Below are positions 1-9,124 of a DNA stretch of 40,302 nucleotides, piece by piece. A program made the position numbers and the translations under genes. The DNA comes from Acidobacteriota bacterium (GTDB lineage Bacteria; Acidobacteriota; Polarisedimenticolia; J045): positions 1-40,302 of the forward strand of contig JALOKP010000011.1 in NCBI GenBank assembly GCA_025456425.1, written 5' to 3'. Below the pieces are notes generated by a model that saw nothing but the letters and a program-made list of their open reading frames with translations, made no database searches and was not told the DNA's origin. Position 1 is the stretch's first letter; each line of letters opens with the position of its first letter.

Positions 1-921
1 GCGGACCGCGTGCTCGACGTGCTGCCGTTCTACTACGTCTACGGCAAGTCGCTGCTCAACACCCACGCCTTCGCCGGCGGCTCGGTCGCGGTCGAGAACC
101 GCTTCCTGTTCCCCAACACCGCGCTCGACACGCTGGAGAACGAGGCCTGCACCGGCCTCTCCGGCGTCCCCTCGACCTTCGCGATCCTGCTCAACCGCAG
201 CAACCTGGCCGAGCGGTCGCTGCCGGCGCTGCGCTACGTCACGCAGGCCGGCGGCGGGATGAGCCCGGAGCTGACGCGGCGGCTGATCGCCGCGCTCCCG
301 GGCAAGCGGATCTTCGTGATGTACGGCGCGACCGAGGCCGGGGCGCGGCTGTCGTGGCTCGACCCCGGCCGGCTGCAGGAGAAGCTGGGCTCGATCGGCC
401 GCGCGATCCCCAACGTCGAGCTCAGCGTGCGCGCCGACGACGGCCGCGAATGCGAGGTCGACGAGGTCGGCGAGATCTGCGCGCGCGGCTCCAACATCAT
501 GAGCGGCTACTGGGGCGATCCCGAGGAGACCGCCAAGGTCCTGGACCGCCACGGCTACCACACCGGCGACCTGGGCCGGCGCGACGCCGACGGCTTCTTC
601 TGGGTCGTCGGCCGCAAGAAGGACATGATCAAGACCGGCGCGCACCGGATCTCGCCCAAGGAGATCGAGGACGCGCTGCTGGAGTTCCCGGAGGTCCACG
701 AGGCGGCGGTGATCGGCGTCCCGGACGAGATCCTGGGCGAGGCGATCAAGGCCTTCGTCGTCTTCCGCCCCGGCACCACGCCCGACCTGGAGGCGCTGCG
801 CGCCTTCCTCGGCCGGCGTCTTCCCCCCTACAAGACCCCGGCGCACTACGAGGTCCGCGAGGACCTTCCCAAGAACGAGTCGGGCAAGATCATGAAGCAG
901 GCGCTGCGCGAGCAGTCCTGA
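1..921 (+). CDS. Acyl-CoA synthetase / AMP-dependent ligase, C-terminal part (5' end cut by the window)
   Basis: The reading frame is open from the first base, so the N-terminal part lies outside. What remains is the rear half of an ANL-family adenylating enzyme, which activates a carboxylate with ATP and passes it to CoA or a carrier thiol. Visible motifs are the acyl-adenylate signature MYGATEAG, the TGD motif in YHTGDLGRRD, the hinge VGRKKDMIKTGAHRISPKEIE, and the C-terminal PKNESGKIMK with the catalytic lysine. The next gene, a NadE-like enzyme, begins 26 bp downstream and is probably co-transcribed. The acyl substrate cannot be told from sequence. Acyl ligases of this kind also occur in exosortase-associated glycan loci, which would fit the rest of the window (inference). 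Confidence 0.9.
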   Translation, partial: ADRVLDVLPFYYVYGKSLLNTHAFAGGSVAVENRFLFPNTALDTLENEACTGLSGVPSTFAILLNRSNLAERSLPALRYVTQAGGGMSPELTRRLIAALPGKRIFVMYGATEAGARLSWLDPGRLQEKLGSIGRAIPNVELSVRADDGRECEVDEVGEICARGSNIMSGYWGDPEETAKVLDRHGYHTGDLGRRDADGFFWVVGRKKDMIKTGAHRISPKEIEDALLEFPEVHEAAVIGVPDEILGEAIKAFVVFRPGTTPDLEALRAFLGRRLPPYKTPAHYEVREDLPKNESGKIMKQALREQS

Positions 922-947
922 GCCCGCAGAGAGACAGGAGACGAGAG

Positions 948-1928
948 ATGCCGCTGTCGCCCGACGCGATCCGGATCGACCCCGCCGCCGAGACCGAGCG
1001 GCTTTGCCAGCTCATCGCCCAGCAGGTCCGCGGGGACCTCAAGCGCGGCGGAGGCGTCGTCGGCGTCTCCGGCGGCGTCGATTCCGCGGTCGTGCTGTGC
1101 CTGGCGGCGCGGGCCCTCGGCCCGCAGAAGGTGCTGGGCGTGATGATGCCCGACCGGCACTCCAGCCCGGAGTCCGAGGCGCTGGCGCGCGAGCTGGGGG
1201 CCCAGCTGGGGGTCGAGATGATCAAGGAGGACGTCACGCCGGCGCTCGAGGGGCTGGGCTGCTACCGCCACCAGACCGAGGCGATCCGCCGCGTCTTCCC
1301 GGCCTTCGACCCCGACCGCGACCGCTTCAAGATCCACCTCCCGCCCGGCGTGCTGGACGAGGACCGGCTCAACTACTTCCTGCTGACGGTCGAGTTCGCG
1401 GACGGGCGGGTCGAGACCGCGCGGCTGGGGCCGAAGGAGCTGCTGCAGATCGTCGCCGCCACCAACCTGAAGCAGCGCTCGCGGACCGCCACGCTCTACT
1501 ACTGGGCCGAGGCGCTCAACCGCGCCGTGATCGGGACCTGCAACCGCAACGAGTGGGTCGTCGGCTTCATCGTCAAGCACGGCGACATCGCGGTCGACCT
1601 GAAACCGATCGAGCACCTCTACAAGACGCAGATCTACGCACTGGCCGACTACCTGGGGGTGCCGAAGGGGATCACCGCACGCCCGCCCTCGTCCGACACC
1701 TACTCCGCCGCGCAGACGCAGGAGGAGTTCTTCTTCTCGCTCCCCTTCCCGCTGCTCGACCTGATGCTCTACGCCTGGGAACACGGCGTGCCGGCCGCGG
1801 AGGCGGCTCCCGCCGTCGGCCTGACCCCCGAGCAGGTCACCCGCGCCTACCGCGACCTCACCACCAAGAACCGCACCACCGACCACATGCGCCACATGCC
1901 CCTGACAATCCGGGGACAGCTACCGTAA
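948..1928 (+). CDS. NadE-like ATP-pyrophosphatase (NAD+ synthase family, possibly a divergent amidase)
   Basis: A 326-residue member of the NAD synthase family. It has the PP-loop SGGVDS at residues 41-46 and family-like segments RSRTATLYYWAE, VGFIVKHGDIAVDLKPIEHLYKTQ and LGVPKGITARPPSSDTYS. NAD synthase adenylates nicotinate adenine dinucleotide and amidates it with ammonia. Two things are odd. The protein is longer than usual ammonia-dependent NadE (about 270 residues), with an insertion around residues 105-160. The usual GTDN-type motif reads GTCNRNE. No glutaminase domain is present. The start is the ATG preceded by AGGAGA six bases upstream. The stop codon and last codons lie in a REP-like repeat. 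It follows an acyl-adenylating ligase, so it could amidate a different carboxylate. Family assignment is firm; NAD synthesis itself is only likely. Confidence 0.82.
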   Translation: MPLSPDAIRIDPAAETERLCQLIAQQVRGDLKRGGGVVGVSGGVDSAVVLCLAARALGPQKVLGVMMPDRHSSPESEALARELGAQLGVEMIKEDVTPALEGLGCYRHQTEAIRRVFPAFDPDRDRFKIHLPPGVLDEDRLNYFLLTVEFADGRVETARLGPKELLQIVAATNLKQRSRTATLYYWAEALNRAVIGTCNRNEWVVGFIVKHGDIAVDLKPIEHLYKTQIYALADYLGVPKGITARPPSSDTYSAAQTQEEFFFSLPFPLLDLMLYAWEHGVPAAEAAPAVGLTPEQVTRAYRDLTTKNRTTDHMRHMPLTIRGQLP

Positions 1929-1980
1929 GTCGGTAAGCCGGCCTATCCGGGGACAGCTACCGTAAGTCGGTAAGCCGGCC
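1908..1980 (+). repeat. Two tandem copies of a 36-bp REP-like element
   Basis: Two identical 36-bp units lie at 1908-1943 and 1945-1980, separated by one base. Each begins ATCCGGGGACAG, contains the perfect hairpin TACCG-TAAGT-CGGTA, and ends GCCGGCC. The first unit supplies the last codons and the TAA stop of the NadE-like gene. The CCGGGGACAG head resembles repeats that accompany REP-associated tyrosine transposases (RAYTs) in many bacteria; that link is from memory of the family, not tested. No RAYT gene is in the window. Confidence 0.9.
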
Positions 1981-2077
1981 CCGGCGGAGTGGCGTCAGCC
2001 GGTCGGCGCCGGACCTGCTGCGGATCCGGCATCCCGCGCTCGCGACGTGCGTGCCCGCCCCCGCCAGCCGCCGGAGC

Positions 2078-2199
2078 TATGATGGTAGCGGCCGCCGGGC
2101 CCGGGGACGGGCGTCACGGCGTTCCCGGCCCGAGCCACCCGGCGGCTCGAGAGGCGCAACCGCACCCCTCGTCGAACAGGCTTCGGGCGAGGAGTTCTC
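2078..2199 (+). promoter_or_regulatory. Putative promoter and structured leader ahead of the TonB-C-like gene
   Basis: A TATGAT hexamer at 2078-2083 could be a -10 box; I see no convincing -35. It is followed by nested inverted repeats: an outer CCGCCGGG (2092-2099) with CCCGGCGG (2138-2145), and an inner CCGGGGACG (2101-2109) with CGTTCCCGG (2120-2128), which has one G-T pair. The ribosome site GAGGAG sits at 2189-2194. The rest of the 1929-2199 gap holds only the REP-like repeats. Confidence 0.35.
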
Positions 2200-3105
2200 A
2201 TGCGGCGCGGCGGCAACACCCGGGATCGCGGCGGCAATCGACTGGGCTTTCTCTTCGCGTTGGCCATCGCACTGCTCGGACCCGGCGCAGCCCTGGCCGC
2301 TTCGGGCGCGGTCTGCCCGGATCCCGGGATGCGCGCGTACGAGCTGCGCTTCGTCGAGATCACGCCCGCCGGCCCGATCGAGCCATCCGGCTCGCCGGTC
2401 GTGGCGCTGGGAAGCCCGGCGCTCGACGCCGACGGCCTGGCCCGGCTGGCCCAGCGCTTCGGCGGAACCGCGGCGGTCGGCATGGCCTGGGGCTACCTGC
2501 TGGCCGCAGCGCCGGGCCGGGAACTGAACTTCCACGGCGATCTGCCGTCCCCGTGGGGACGGCGGCTCAGCGTACACGGCAGACCCGGCACCGATCCCAC
2601 CCGGCACGCGCTGAGCATCGACAGCGCCCACGCCAAGGCGCTCGTGGACCTGGCCGACGGCGAGACGCGCGCCCTGGTCGTCGGCGAGAGCGACAAGGGA
2701 CGCGTCGTGGCGCTGGTGACGGCCGGACCGTGCGGCCCGGTCGGACTGCTCGGCACCGCCGCCGGGGCCTGCGCGGCGAACGCGGTCGAAGGGGTGATCC
2801 CGCCGGCGCTGGTCAGCAACCCGACGCAGGCCAAGCCCGGGACGCACCGCTACGTCAACGTCGACGTCCAGGGGCGCGGACTGGTGCGGTTCGTCGTGAC
2901 CGAGGCCGGCGCGATCCGCGACCCGCTGCTGATGGTCGACCGGATGAACGCGGCCGAGGTGGCCCGGGCTCTTTCGATGACGCTGGAAGGGCGCCAGTAC
3001 GCAGCCGCGACGGCCCACGGCCAGCCGGTCGCGTACTGCGTCGTCGACAGCCTCGCGCCGTTCAGCGCGCCGACGGCGCCACGGGGCGGGCCGACGGCAC
3101 CCTGA
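2200..3105 (+). CDS. Exported protein with TonB-C-like C-terminal domain
   Basis: 301 residues. A basic N-terminus and a hydrophobic stretch (about residues 15-34, ending ALAAS) form a Sec signal peptide, so the product is probably periplasmic. The last third, about residues 220-285, has the pattern of a TonB C-terminal domain: [19 protein letters not shown] followed by DPLLMVDR, an [11 protein letters not shown] helix and a closing [11 protein letters not shown] strand. The middle part is not recognised. The start is chosen for the GAGGAG six bases upstream. No ExbBD or TonB-dependent receptor is nearby, so a transport role is not supported. The mature protein has few cysteines (C-P-D near the start, and GPCG, GACA, YCVV). 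Confidence 0.6.
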   Translation: MRRGGNTRDRGGNRLGFLFALAIALLGPGAALAASGAVCPDPGMRAYELRFVEITPAGPIEPSGSPVVALGSPALDADGLARLAQRFGGTAAVGMAWGYLLAAAPGRELNFHGDLPSPWGRRLSVHGRPGTDPTRHALSIDSAHAKALVDLADGETRALVVGESDKGRVVALVTAGPCGPVGLLGTAAGACAANAVEGVIPPALVSNPTQAKPGTHRYVNVDVQGRGLVRFVVTEAGAIRDPLLMVDRMNAAEVARALSMTLEGRQYAAATAHGQPVAYCVVDSLAPFSAPTAPRGGPTAP

Positions 3106-3125
3106 CGCGCTGCGGCGGGCGCGGG

Positions 3126-3131
3126 TATCCT
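3126..3131 (+). promoter_or_regulatory. Possible -10 box giving a leaderless pgm transcript
   Basis: TATCCT ends six bases before the pgm ATG and no Shine-Dalgarno sequence lies between. If this is a -10 box, transcription would start at or next to the ATG. I see no clear -35. Similar T-A-rich hexamers lie close to several other starts in this window. Confidence 0.3.
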
Positions 3132-3137
3132 TCCGCC

Positions 3138-4777
<1,640 letters not shown>

Positions 4778-4781
<4 letters not shown>

Positions 4782-5311
4782 GGGCCGGACCCCGGGCGCG
4801 GCCCCGCACCGCGCGCCGGGCCGCGTGCGCGCTGTTCGCCGTCGCTTCGGCGCTCGCCGCGGTCGCGCTCAGCCCGGGCTGCAGCAGCCCCTCCCCCGAG
4901 CAGCGGATCCGCGCGCTGATCGCCGCGGGCGAGCAGCGGGCGGAGGCGAAGGAGGTCCGCGGCCTGCTCGACCTCGTCGCCGCGGATTACGCCGACGACG
5001 CCGGACGCGAGCGCCGCGACCTGGGCCCGATCGTCGCCTTCGCGCTGCAGCATTACGAGCGCGTCTTCCTCTACGTGCGGATCGACGCGATCGAGATCAC
5101 CGGGGAGTCGACCGCCGAGGCGTCCCTGCTCGTCGCGATCGCCGGCACCGAGATCGCCGATCCCGCCGAGTTGCCCCGCCTCACGGCCGACCTCGGGCGG
5201 GTCGCGCTGCGCTTCGCGGCCGGCGGCGAGTTCGGCTACGAGGTGGTCGCGGCCGACTGGGAGCCGGCCGGCCTGGCGGACTTCCTCGTCCCCCCGGAAA
5301 CCCGCCCCTGA
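4778..5311 (+). CDS. Putative lipoprotein with NTF2/SnoaL-like fold
   Basis: 177 residues. The GTG start overlaps the pgm stop (GTGA), so translation is probably coupled. An arginine-rich N-terminus, a hydrophobic run and LSPGCSS form a plausible though not ideal lipobox, with the lipidated cysteine near residue 36. The rest reads like an NTF2-like domain: a helix with [20 protein letters not shown], then alternating strands such as [11 protein letters not shown] and [10 protein letters not shown], and a final [14 protein letters not shown]. This assignment is by pattern only. Function is unknown. A strong terminator follows directly after the stop codon. Confidence 0.7.
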
Positions 5312-5312
5312 C

Positions 5313-5354
5313 GGGCCTTCCCGGGGCCGGGACGGGCCCGGTCGATTGTTCTTT
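5313..5354 (+). terminator. Rho-independent terminator after the pgm-lipoprotein unit
   Basis: Two stacked stems, GGGCC (5313-5317) with GGCCC (5335-5339) and TCCCGG (5319-5324) with CCGGGA (5327-5332), are followed within a few bases by the T-rich tract TTGTTCTTT at 5346-5354. It begins one base after the TGA of the lipoprotein gene. Confidence 0.65.
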
Positions 5355-5374
5355 CCGGCTCCTGCCCGCGGCAT

Positions 5375-5380
5375 TATCCT
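5375..5380 (+). promoter_or_regulatory. Possible -10 box upstream of the 5441 gene
   Basis: TATCCT lies just after the terminator and about 60 bases before the ATG. TTGTTC or TTCTTT upstream could serve as a -35, but the spacing (20-23) is too long to be convincing. Confidence 0.3.
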
Positions 5381-5440
5381 GACCTTAGTCCACGAGCATT
5401 CCCGCCGGCGCTCAGCGGGGGCCGGCAGGGAGGAGCGACG

Positions 5441-6028
5441 ATGTTCACGGGCCAAGGCGACACCTCGCGGGATCTCCGCCCCGGCGAGTTCCAGGTTCTG
5501 CTCGCGCCCCGCGAAGAGGGGGGCACCGTCTACCAGGTCCCCAACGACCTGCTCGACGAACTGCGCCGGCTCGAGCAGGACTTCCTGCCCCGCGTCGGCT
5601 GCCGGCTGTTCTTCGAGGACGAGGCGCGCGGCCTCCTGACCCCGTTCGCGGTCCGGCTGTTCCGCAAGGGCTACGTCTCGTCCGAGCCCAGCCCGCTGGA
5701 CGAGGAGGCGCTCCTCGTCACCGCGATCCAGCCCGAGCTGGAAGCCCGCCTGCACCGGATCCTCGACGACCTCGCCGTGGACGGGGAGGACGAGGCCCGC
5801 GGGGACGACGTCGTGATTCCCGAGGCCGACCTCCCGTACGACGGGACGCTGGGCGCGATGCCGGCACTGGTGCGCGGTGACAACCGGCGGCCGCTGATCG
5901 GCGTGCGGCCGGGCGACCATCCGGTCGACATCCTGGAGAACATCCTCTACGGCCGGACCGGGAAGGACGACCCCGAGAGTTCGCACCACGGCGAGCACGA
6001 GATCAGCGACGGCGTCGACCGGGACTGA
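5441..6028 (+). CDS. Conserved-looking hypothetical protein, acidic and cytoplasmic
   Basis: 195 residues with no signal peptide or membrane segment. I do not recognise a family. The N-terminal 115 residues look folded, with a cysteine and aromatic residues in RVGCRLFFEDEARGLLTPFAVRLF. The remainder is rich in Asp and Glu and the tail is highly charged (SSHHGEHEISDGVDRD). The ribosome site GGGAGGAG lies 6-7 bases before the ATG, and codon use matches the neighbours, so it is very likely a real gene. It stands alone between a terminator and the M64 peptidase gene. Confidence 0.75.
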   Translation: MFTGQGDTSRDLRPGEFQVLLAPREEGGTVYQVPNDLLDELRRLEQDFLPRVGCRLFFEDEARGLLTPFAVRLFRKGYVSSEPSPLDEEALLVTAIQPELEARLHRILDDLAVDGEDEARGDDVVIPEADLPYDGTLGAMPALVRGDNRRPLIGVRPGDHPVDILENILYGRTGKDDPESSHHGEHEISDGVDRD

Positions 6029-6051
6029 CCCGCCGCGCCGCGCGGTGGTAC

Positions 6052-6065
6052 CCTCCGCGCGGAGG
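6052..6065 (+). promoter_or_regulatory. 14-bp perfect palindrome containing the ribosome site of the M64 peptidase gene
   Basis: CCTCCGCGCGGAGG is a perfect palindrome. Its right arm, GGAGG, is the Shine-Dalgarno sequence of the GTG at 6073. As RNA it could fold with CCTCC pairing GGAGG over a GCGC loop and hide the ribosome site. A TACCCT hexamer just upstream could be a -10 box. Confidence 0.4.
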
Positions 6066-6072
6066 TGAGTCC

Positions 6073-7530
6073 GTGCGTGCGCGTCGTTCCGCCCCCCTGG
6101 CCGTCGTCTTCGTCCTGTCCGCCATCCTCTCCGCCGCGGCCTCCGCCGCCACAGGCGCCGCCCCGCTGCCGCCCGAGCCGACGCTTCGCCTCGACTACAT
6201 CCACGCCGGGAACGCGCGGATGGAACTGTTCGCGCTCGACGGCCTGGTCGTCGAGGGCCCCTGGCCCGGCCACCCGGCCCGCGCGCTCGACGACACCAAC
6301 CTGGGCAAGTACTTCTTCGAGGTGATCGACCGCGCCACCAACCGCGTGATCTTCTCGCGCGGCTTCGCCTCGATCTACGGCGAGTGGGAGACCACGCCGG
6401 AAGCCGAGACCGCGCACCGCGCCTTCCACGAGTCGCTGCGCTTCCCGCTGCCCGCGGCGCCGGTCCAGCTCGTGCTGAAGAAGCGCGATGCGGCCAACGC
6501 CTTCCGCGAGGTCTGGTCGATCACGGTCGACCCCGCCGACCCGGCGATCGACCGCAGCGGCCCCGCGCCGGGCAAGGTCTGGGCCGTCATGGAAAACGGC
6601 CCGCCACGCGACAAGGTCGACCTGCTGCTGCTCGGCGACGGCTACACCGCGGCCGAAATGGACAAGTGGCACGCCGACGCGAAGCGCCTGACGGAGATCC
6701 TGTTTGCGGCCTCCCCGTTCAAGGAGCGGCGGTCCGACTTCAACGTCTGGGCGATCGACACCCCGGCGGCCGAGAGTGGCGTCTCGCGCCCGCTCGAGGG
6801 GATCCGCCGCCGCTCGCCGATCGGCGCGCAGTACGACGCGTTCGGCTCGGAGCGCTACGTCCTGGTCTTCGACAACAAGCGGATGCGGGACGTCGCCGCG
6901 GCCGCCCCCTACGAAGCGGTCGAGGTGATCGTCAACGGCCGCAAGTACGGCGGCGGCGGGATCTTCAACGCCCAGGCGACGGTCGCCTCGGACAACGCCT
7001 ACACCCCGTACGTCTTCGTCCACGAGTTCGGCCACCACTTCGCCGGGCTGGCCGACGAGTACTACGGCTCGCCCGTCGCCTATGCCGCGCAGACCACGCG
7101 CCCCGAGCCCTGGGAGCCCAACGCCACCGCCGACCCGAAGGCCGCCAAGTGGTCGGCGCTGATCCGGCCGGGGACCGCGCTCCCGACCCCGTGGCCGAAG
7201 GCCGCGTACGAAACGCTCTCGAAGGAGATCCAGGAGCGGCGCCGCCGGATCCGCGCCGAGAACCGGCCGGAGGCGGAGATGGAGGCGCTGTTCCGCGAGG
7301 AGAGCGCCCGCTCCGCGCCGCTGCTCGACCAGTCGCCCACGGCCGGGCAGGTCGGGGCCTTCGAGGGGGCGATGTACGAGGCGACCGGCTACTACCGGCC
7401 GCAAACCGACTGCATCATGTTCACCCGCAACCCGGTTCCCTTCTGCGCGGTCTGCCAGCGCGCGATCTCGCGGGTGATCGACCTCTACACCCCCCCGCCG
7501 CCAGGAGGCCCGCCCGCCGCAACTCGCTGA
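6073..7530 (+). CDS. Secreted M64-family (IgA peptidase-type) zinc metallopeptidase
   Basis: 485 residues with a Sec signal peptide (about residues 1-26, ending SAAASA). An N-terminal beta domain (about 35-155, beginning LRLDYIHAGN) fits the M64 N-domain, and the catalytic domain carries HEFGHH at 317-322 and LADEYY just after. In M64 enzymes two histidines and an aspartate bind zinc and the glutamate is catalytic. Here H317, E318, H321 and D328 are in place, so the enzyme should be active. KVDLLLLGDGYTAAEM is the family's entry motif to the catalytic domain. The GTG start is chosen for GGAGGTGA seven bases upstream. Substrate is unknown; most M64 members do not cleave IgA. Confidence 0.9.
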   Translation: MRARRSAPLAVVFVLSAILSAAASAATGAAPLPPEPTLRLDYIHAGNARMELFALDGLVVEGPWPGHPARALDDTNLGKYFFEVIDRATNRVIFSRGFASIYGEWETTPEAETAHRAFHESLRFPLPAAPVQLVLKKRDAANAFREVWSITVDPADPAIDRSGPAPGKVWAVMENGPPRDKVDLLLLGDGYTAAEMDKWHADAKRLTEILFAASPFKERRSDFNVWAIDTPAAESGVSRPLEGIRRRSPIGAQYDAFGSERYVLVFDNKRMRDVAAAAPYEAVEVIVNGRKYGGGGIFNAQATVASDNAYTPYVFVHEFGHHFAGLADEYYGSPVAYAAQTTRPEPWEPNATADPKAAKWSALIRPGTALPTPWPKAAYETLSKEIQERRRRIRAENRPEAEMEALFREESARSAPLLDQSPTAGQVGAFEGAMYEATGYYRPQTDCIMFTRNPVPFCAVCQRAISRVIDLYTPPPPGGPPAATR

Positions 7531-7535
7531 ACGGG

Positions 7536-7569
7536 TCCCCGATTCGGTGTATATCAACCGGTCTGGGGA
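7536..7569 (+). promoter_or_regulatory. Imperfect 34-bp dyad around a possible -10 box
   Basis: TCCCC (7536-7540) mirrors GGGGA (7565-7569), and CGGT (7545-7548) mirrors ACCG (7557-7560), with exact symmetry about the central GTATATCA. The centre could serve as a -10 box (TATATC) for the DUF362 gene, so the dyad may be an operator. No regulator gene is adjacent. Confidence 0.3.
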
Positions 7570-7592
7570 GAGTGCCGGCCGCGGCCTGAGGT

Positions 7593-9023
7593 GTGTTCGT
7601 GACGCGTGTGAACAGATCCGGGCAACCTAGGACGGGACCGGACCGTCGCGATTTCCTCAAGGTTCTCGGCGTCGGCGGCGCCGCACTGGCCGCCCCCCGC
7701 TTGGCCTCGGCCGCGGCCCCCGCCCGGCCCCGGATCTGCCGGGTCCACCACGTCCCGGCCCCCAGCTACGCCCACTCGAACCGCCACCCGGGGGTCGACT
7801 CGCTGCTCTACCTGCTGGCCTTCGACGGCGTCCCCTTCTACGCCTCGGTCTCGGGCCACCCGCTGGCCGCCCCGGACGGTCTGATCGGCCGAGACGACGT
7901 CGTCCTGATCAAAGTGAACGCGCAGTGGAAGTACCGCGGCTCGACCAACACCGACGTCGTGCGCGGCCTGATCCAGCGGATCCTCGAGCACCCCGACGGC
8001 TTCACGGGCGAGGTCGTGATCGTCGAGAACGGTCAGGGACGGGGTTCGCTCAACTGCGATACGACCTCCGGCTGCGACGGCGGCACGCGCGAGGTCCAGG
8101 CCAATGCGGAGAACGTCTCGCACAGCTTCTCCTACCTGGTGCGGACGGTCTTCAACGACCCGCGCGTCAGCGAGAAGCTGCTCGACGACTACCGCACGAC
8201 CTACATCGCGGCCAACGACCACGTGACGCAGGGCTACCGCACCGTGGGCCGCGTCTCCTACCCCTGCTTCAACACGACCGGCGGCCGGCGGGTCGAGATG
8301 CGCGAGGGGATCTGGACCGGCGCGGGCCACGACTCCGCGCGGCTCAAGTGGATCAACGTCCCGACGATGAAGGACCACAAGGACCTCAACGTCACGGGCT
8401 GCCTCAAGAACACCTTCGGCCTGATCACGACCTGGATGGAGCCGCTCGAGCACCACGACCCGACGCAGGGCGGCCAGGCGATGGGCGAGTTCTTCACGCT
8501 GGTCCGCCCGCCGGCGCTGAACGTGCTCGATCACATCTGGTGCGCGCACGCCAGCCTCTGCGGCTTCCCGCCCGACACCACCACGCGCGTCAACATGCTC
8601 TGCGCCGGCTTCGACCCGGTCGCGATGGACGCCTGGTCGGCCCGCCACATCCTGATGCCGATCTCGGGCGACCCGGCGCACGACCCCGACATCCCGGGCT
8701 TCTTCCGCACCTACCTCGAAAACGCCCGCGACACGATCAACGCCAACGGCGGACTCTACGGCTCCGATGTGACCTTCGACGCGGCGCCGACGACGGCGCG
8801 GCACCTCGACCAGCGCGAGATCGTCACCGGGGTGCAGCGGCTCGGGCCCGACGTCAAGGTCACCTGGGCCGGCGGCTCGCCCCCCTACCGCGTGGAGCGC
8901 AGCCTCACCGCCCAGTTCGCCGCACCACAGATGGTGGCGGACGGTCTGATGGTCGCCGACTTCGTCGATCCGGGCGCCGGGGCGGACGGGAAGTCCTGGT
9001 TCTACCGGGTGCTCGGCCTCTGA
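7593..9023 (+). CDS. Tat-exported DUF362 protein
   Basis: 476 residues with a twin-arginine signal: DRRDFLK at about residues 17-23, then a GVGGAALAAP hydrophobic stretch. It is therefore probably exported folded, perhaps with a cofactor. The body matches DUF362, a family of unknown biochemical role: LKWINVPTMKDHKDLNVTG, CLKNTFGL, and CAGFDPVAMDAWSARHIL near the C-terminus. A cysteine-containing region (NCDTTSGCDGG) lies near residue 155. The GTG at 7593 is used, but GTG at 7599 is an equally possible start. A related DUF362 protein without a visible Tat signal lies at the far end of the window. Function is unknown. Confidence 0.85.
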   Translation: MFVTRVNRSGQPRTGPDRRDFLKVLGVGGAALAAPRLASAAAPARPRICRVHHVPAPSYAHSNRHPGVDSLLYLLAFDGVPFYASVSGHPLAAPDGLIGRDDVVLIKVNAQWKYRGSTNTDVVRGLIQRILEHPDGFTGEVVIVENGQGRGSLNCDTTSGCDGGTREVQANAENVSHSFSYLVRTVFNDPRVSEKLLDDYRTTYIAANDHVTQGYRTVGRVSYPCFNTTGGRRVEMREGIWTGAGHDSARLKWINVPTMKDHKDLNVTGCLKNTFGLITTWMEPLEHHDPTQGGQAMGEFFTLVRPPALNVLDHIWCAHASLCGFPPDTTTRVNMLCAGFDPVAMDAWSARHILMPISGDPAHDPDIPGFFRTYLENARDTINANGGLYGSDVTFDAAPTTARHLDQREIVTGVQRLGPDVKVTWAGGSPPYRVERSLTAQFAAPQMVADGLMVADFVDPGAGADGKSWFYRVLGL

Positions 9024-9091
9024 CCCCCCCGGCTGGCGTGGCCCCGGGGCCCCCACCGGGCCCCTCCGCGACATACCATGGCGCCCGCGAC

Positions 9092-9110
9092 GCGGCCCGG
9101 GGGGGGCCGC
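9092..9110 (+). other. Hairpin in the leader of the 9125 gene
   Basis: GCGGCCC and GGGCCGC form a perfect 7-bp stem with a five-G loop, 14 bases before the GTG start. TACCAT at 9074-9079 just upstream could be a -10 box. There is no T-tract, so it is not a standard terminator. Confidence 0.35.
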
Positions 9111-9124
9111 GCCGGGAGCCCGCC

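Noticed and set aside
1908-1980. The tandem repeats considered as a CRISPR array
   Set aside because: There are only two copies with a one-base gap, so no spacers exist; the element is REP-like.
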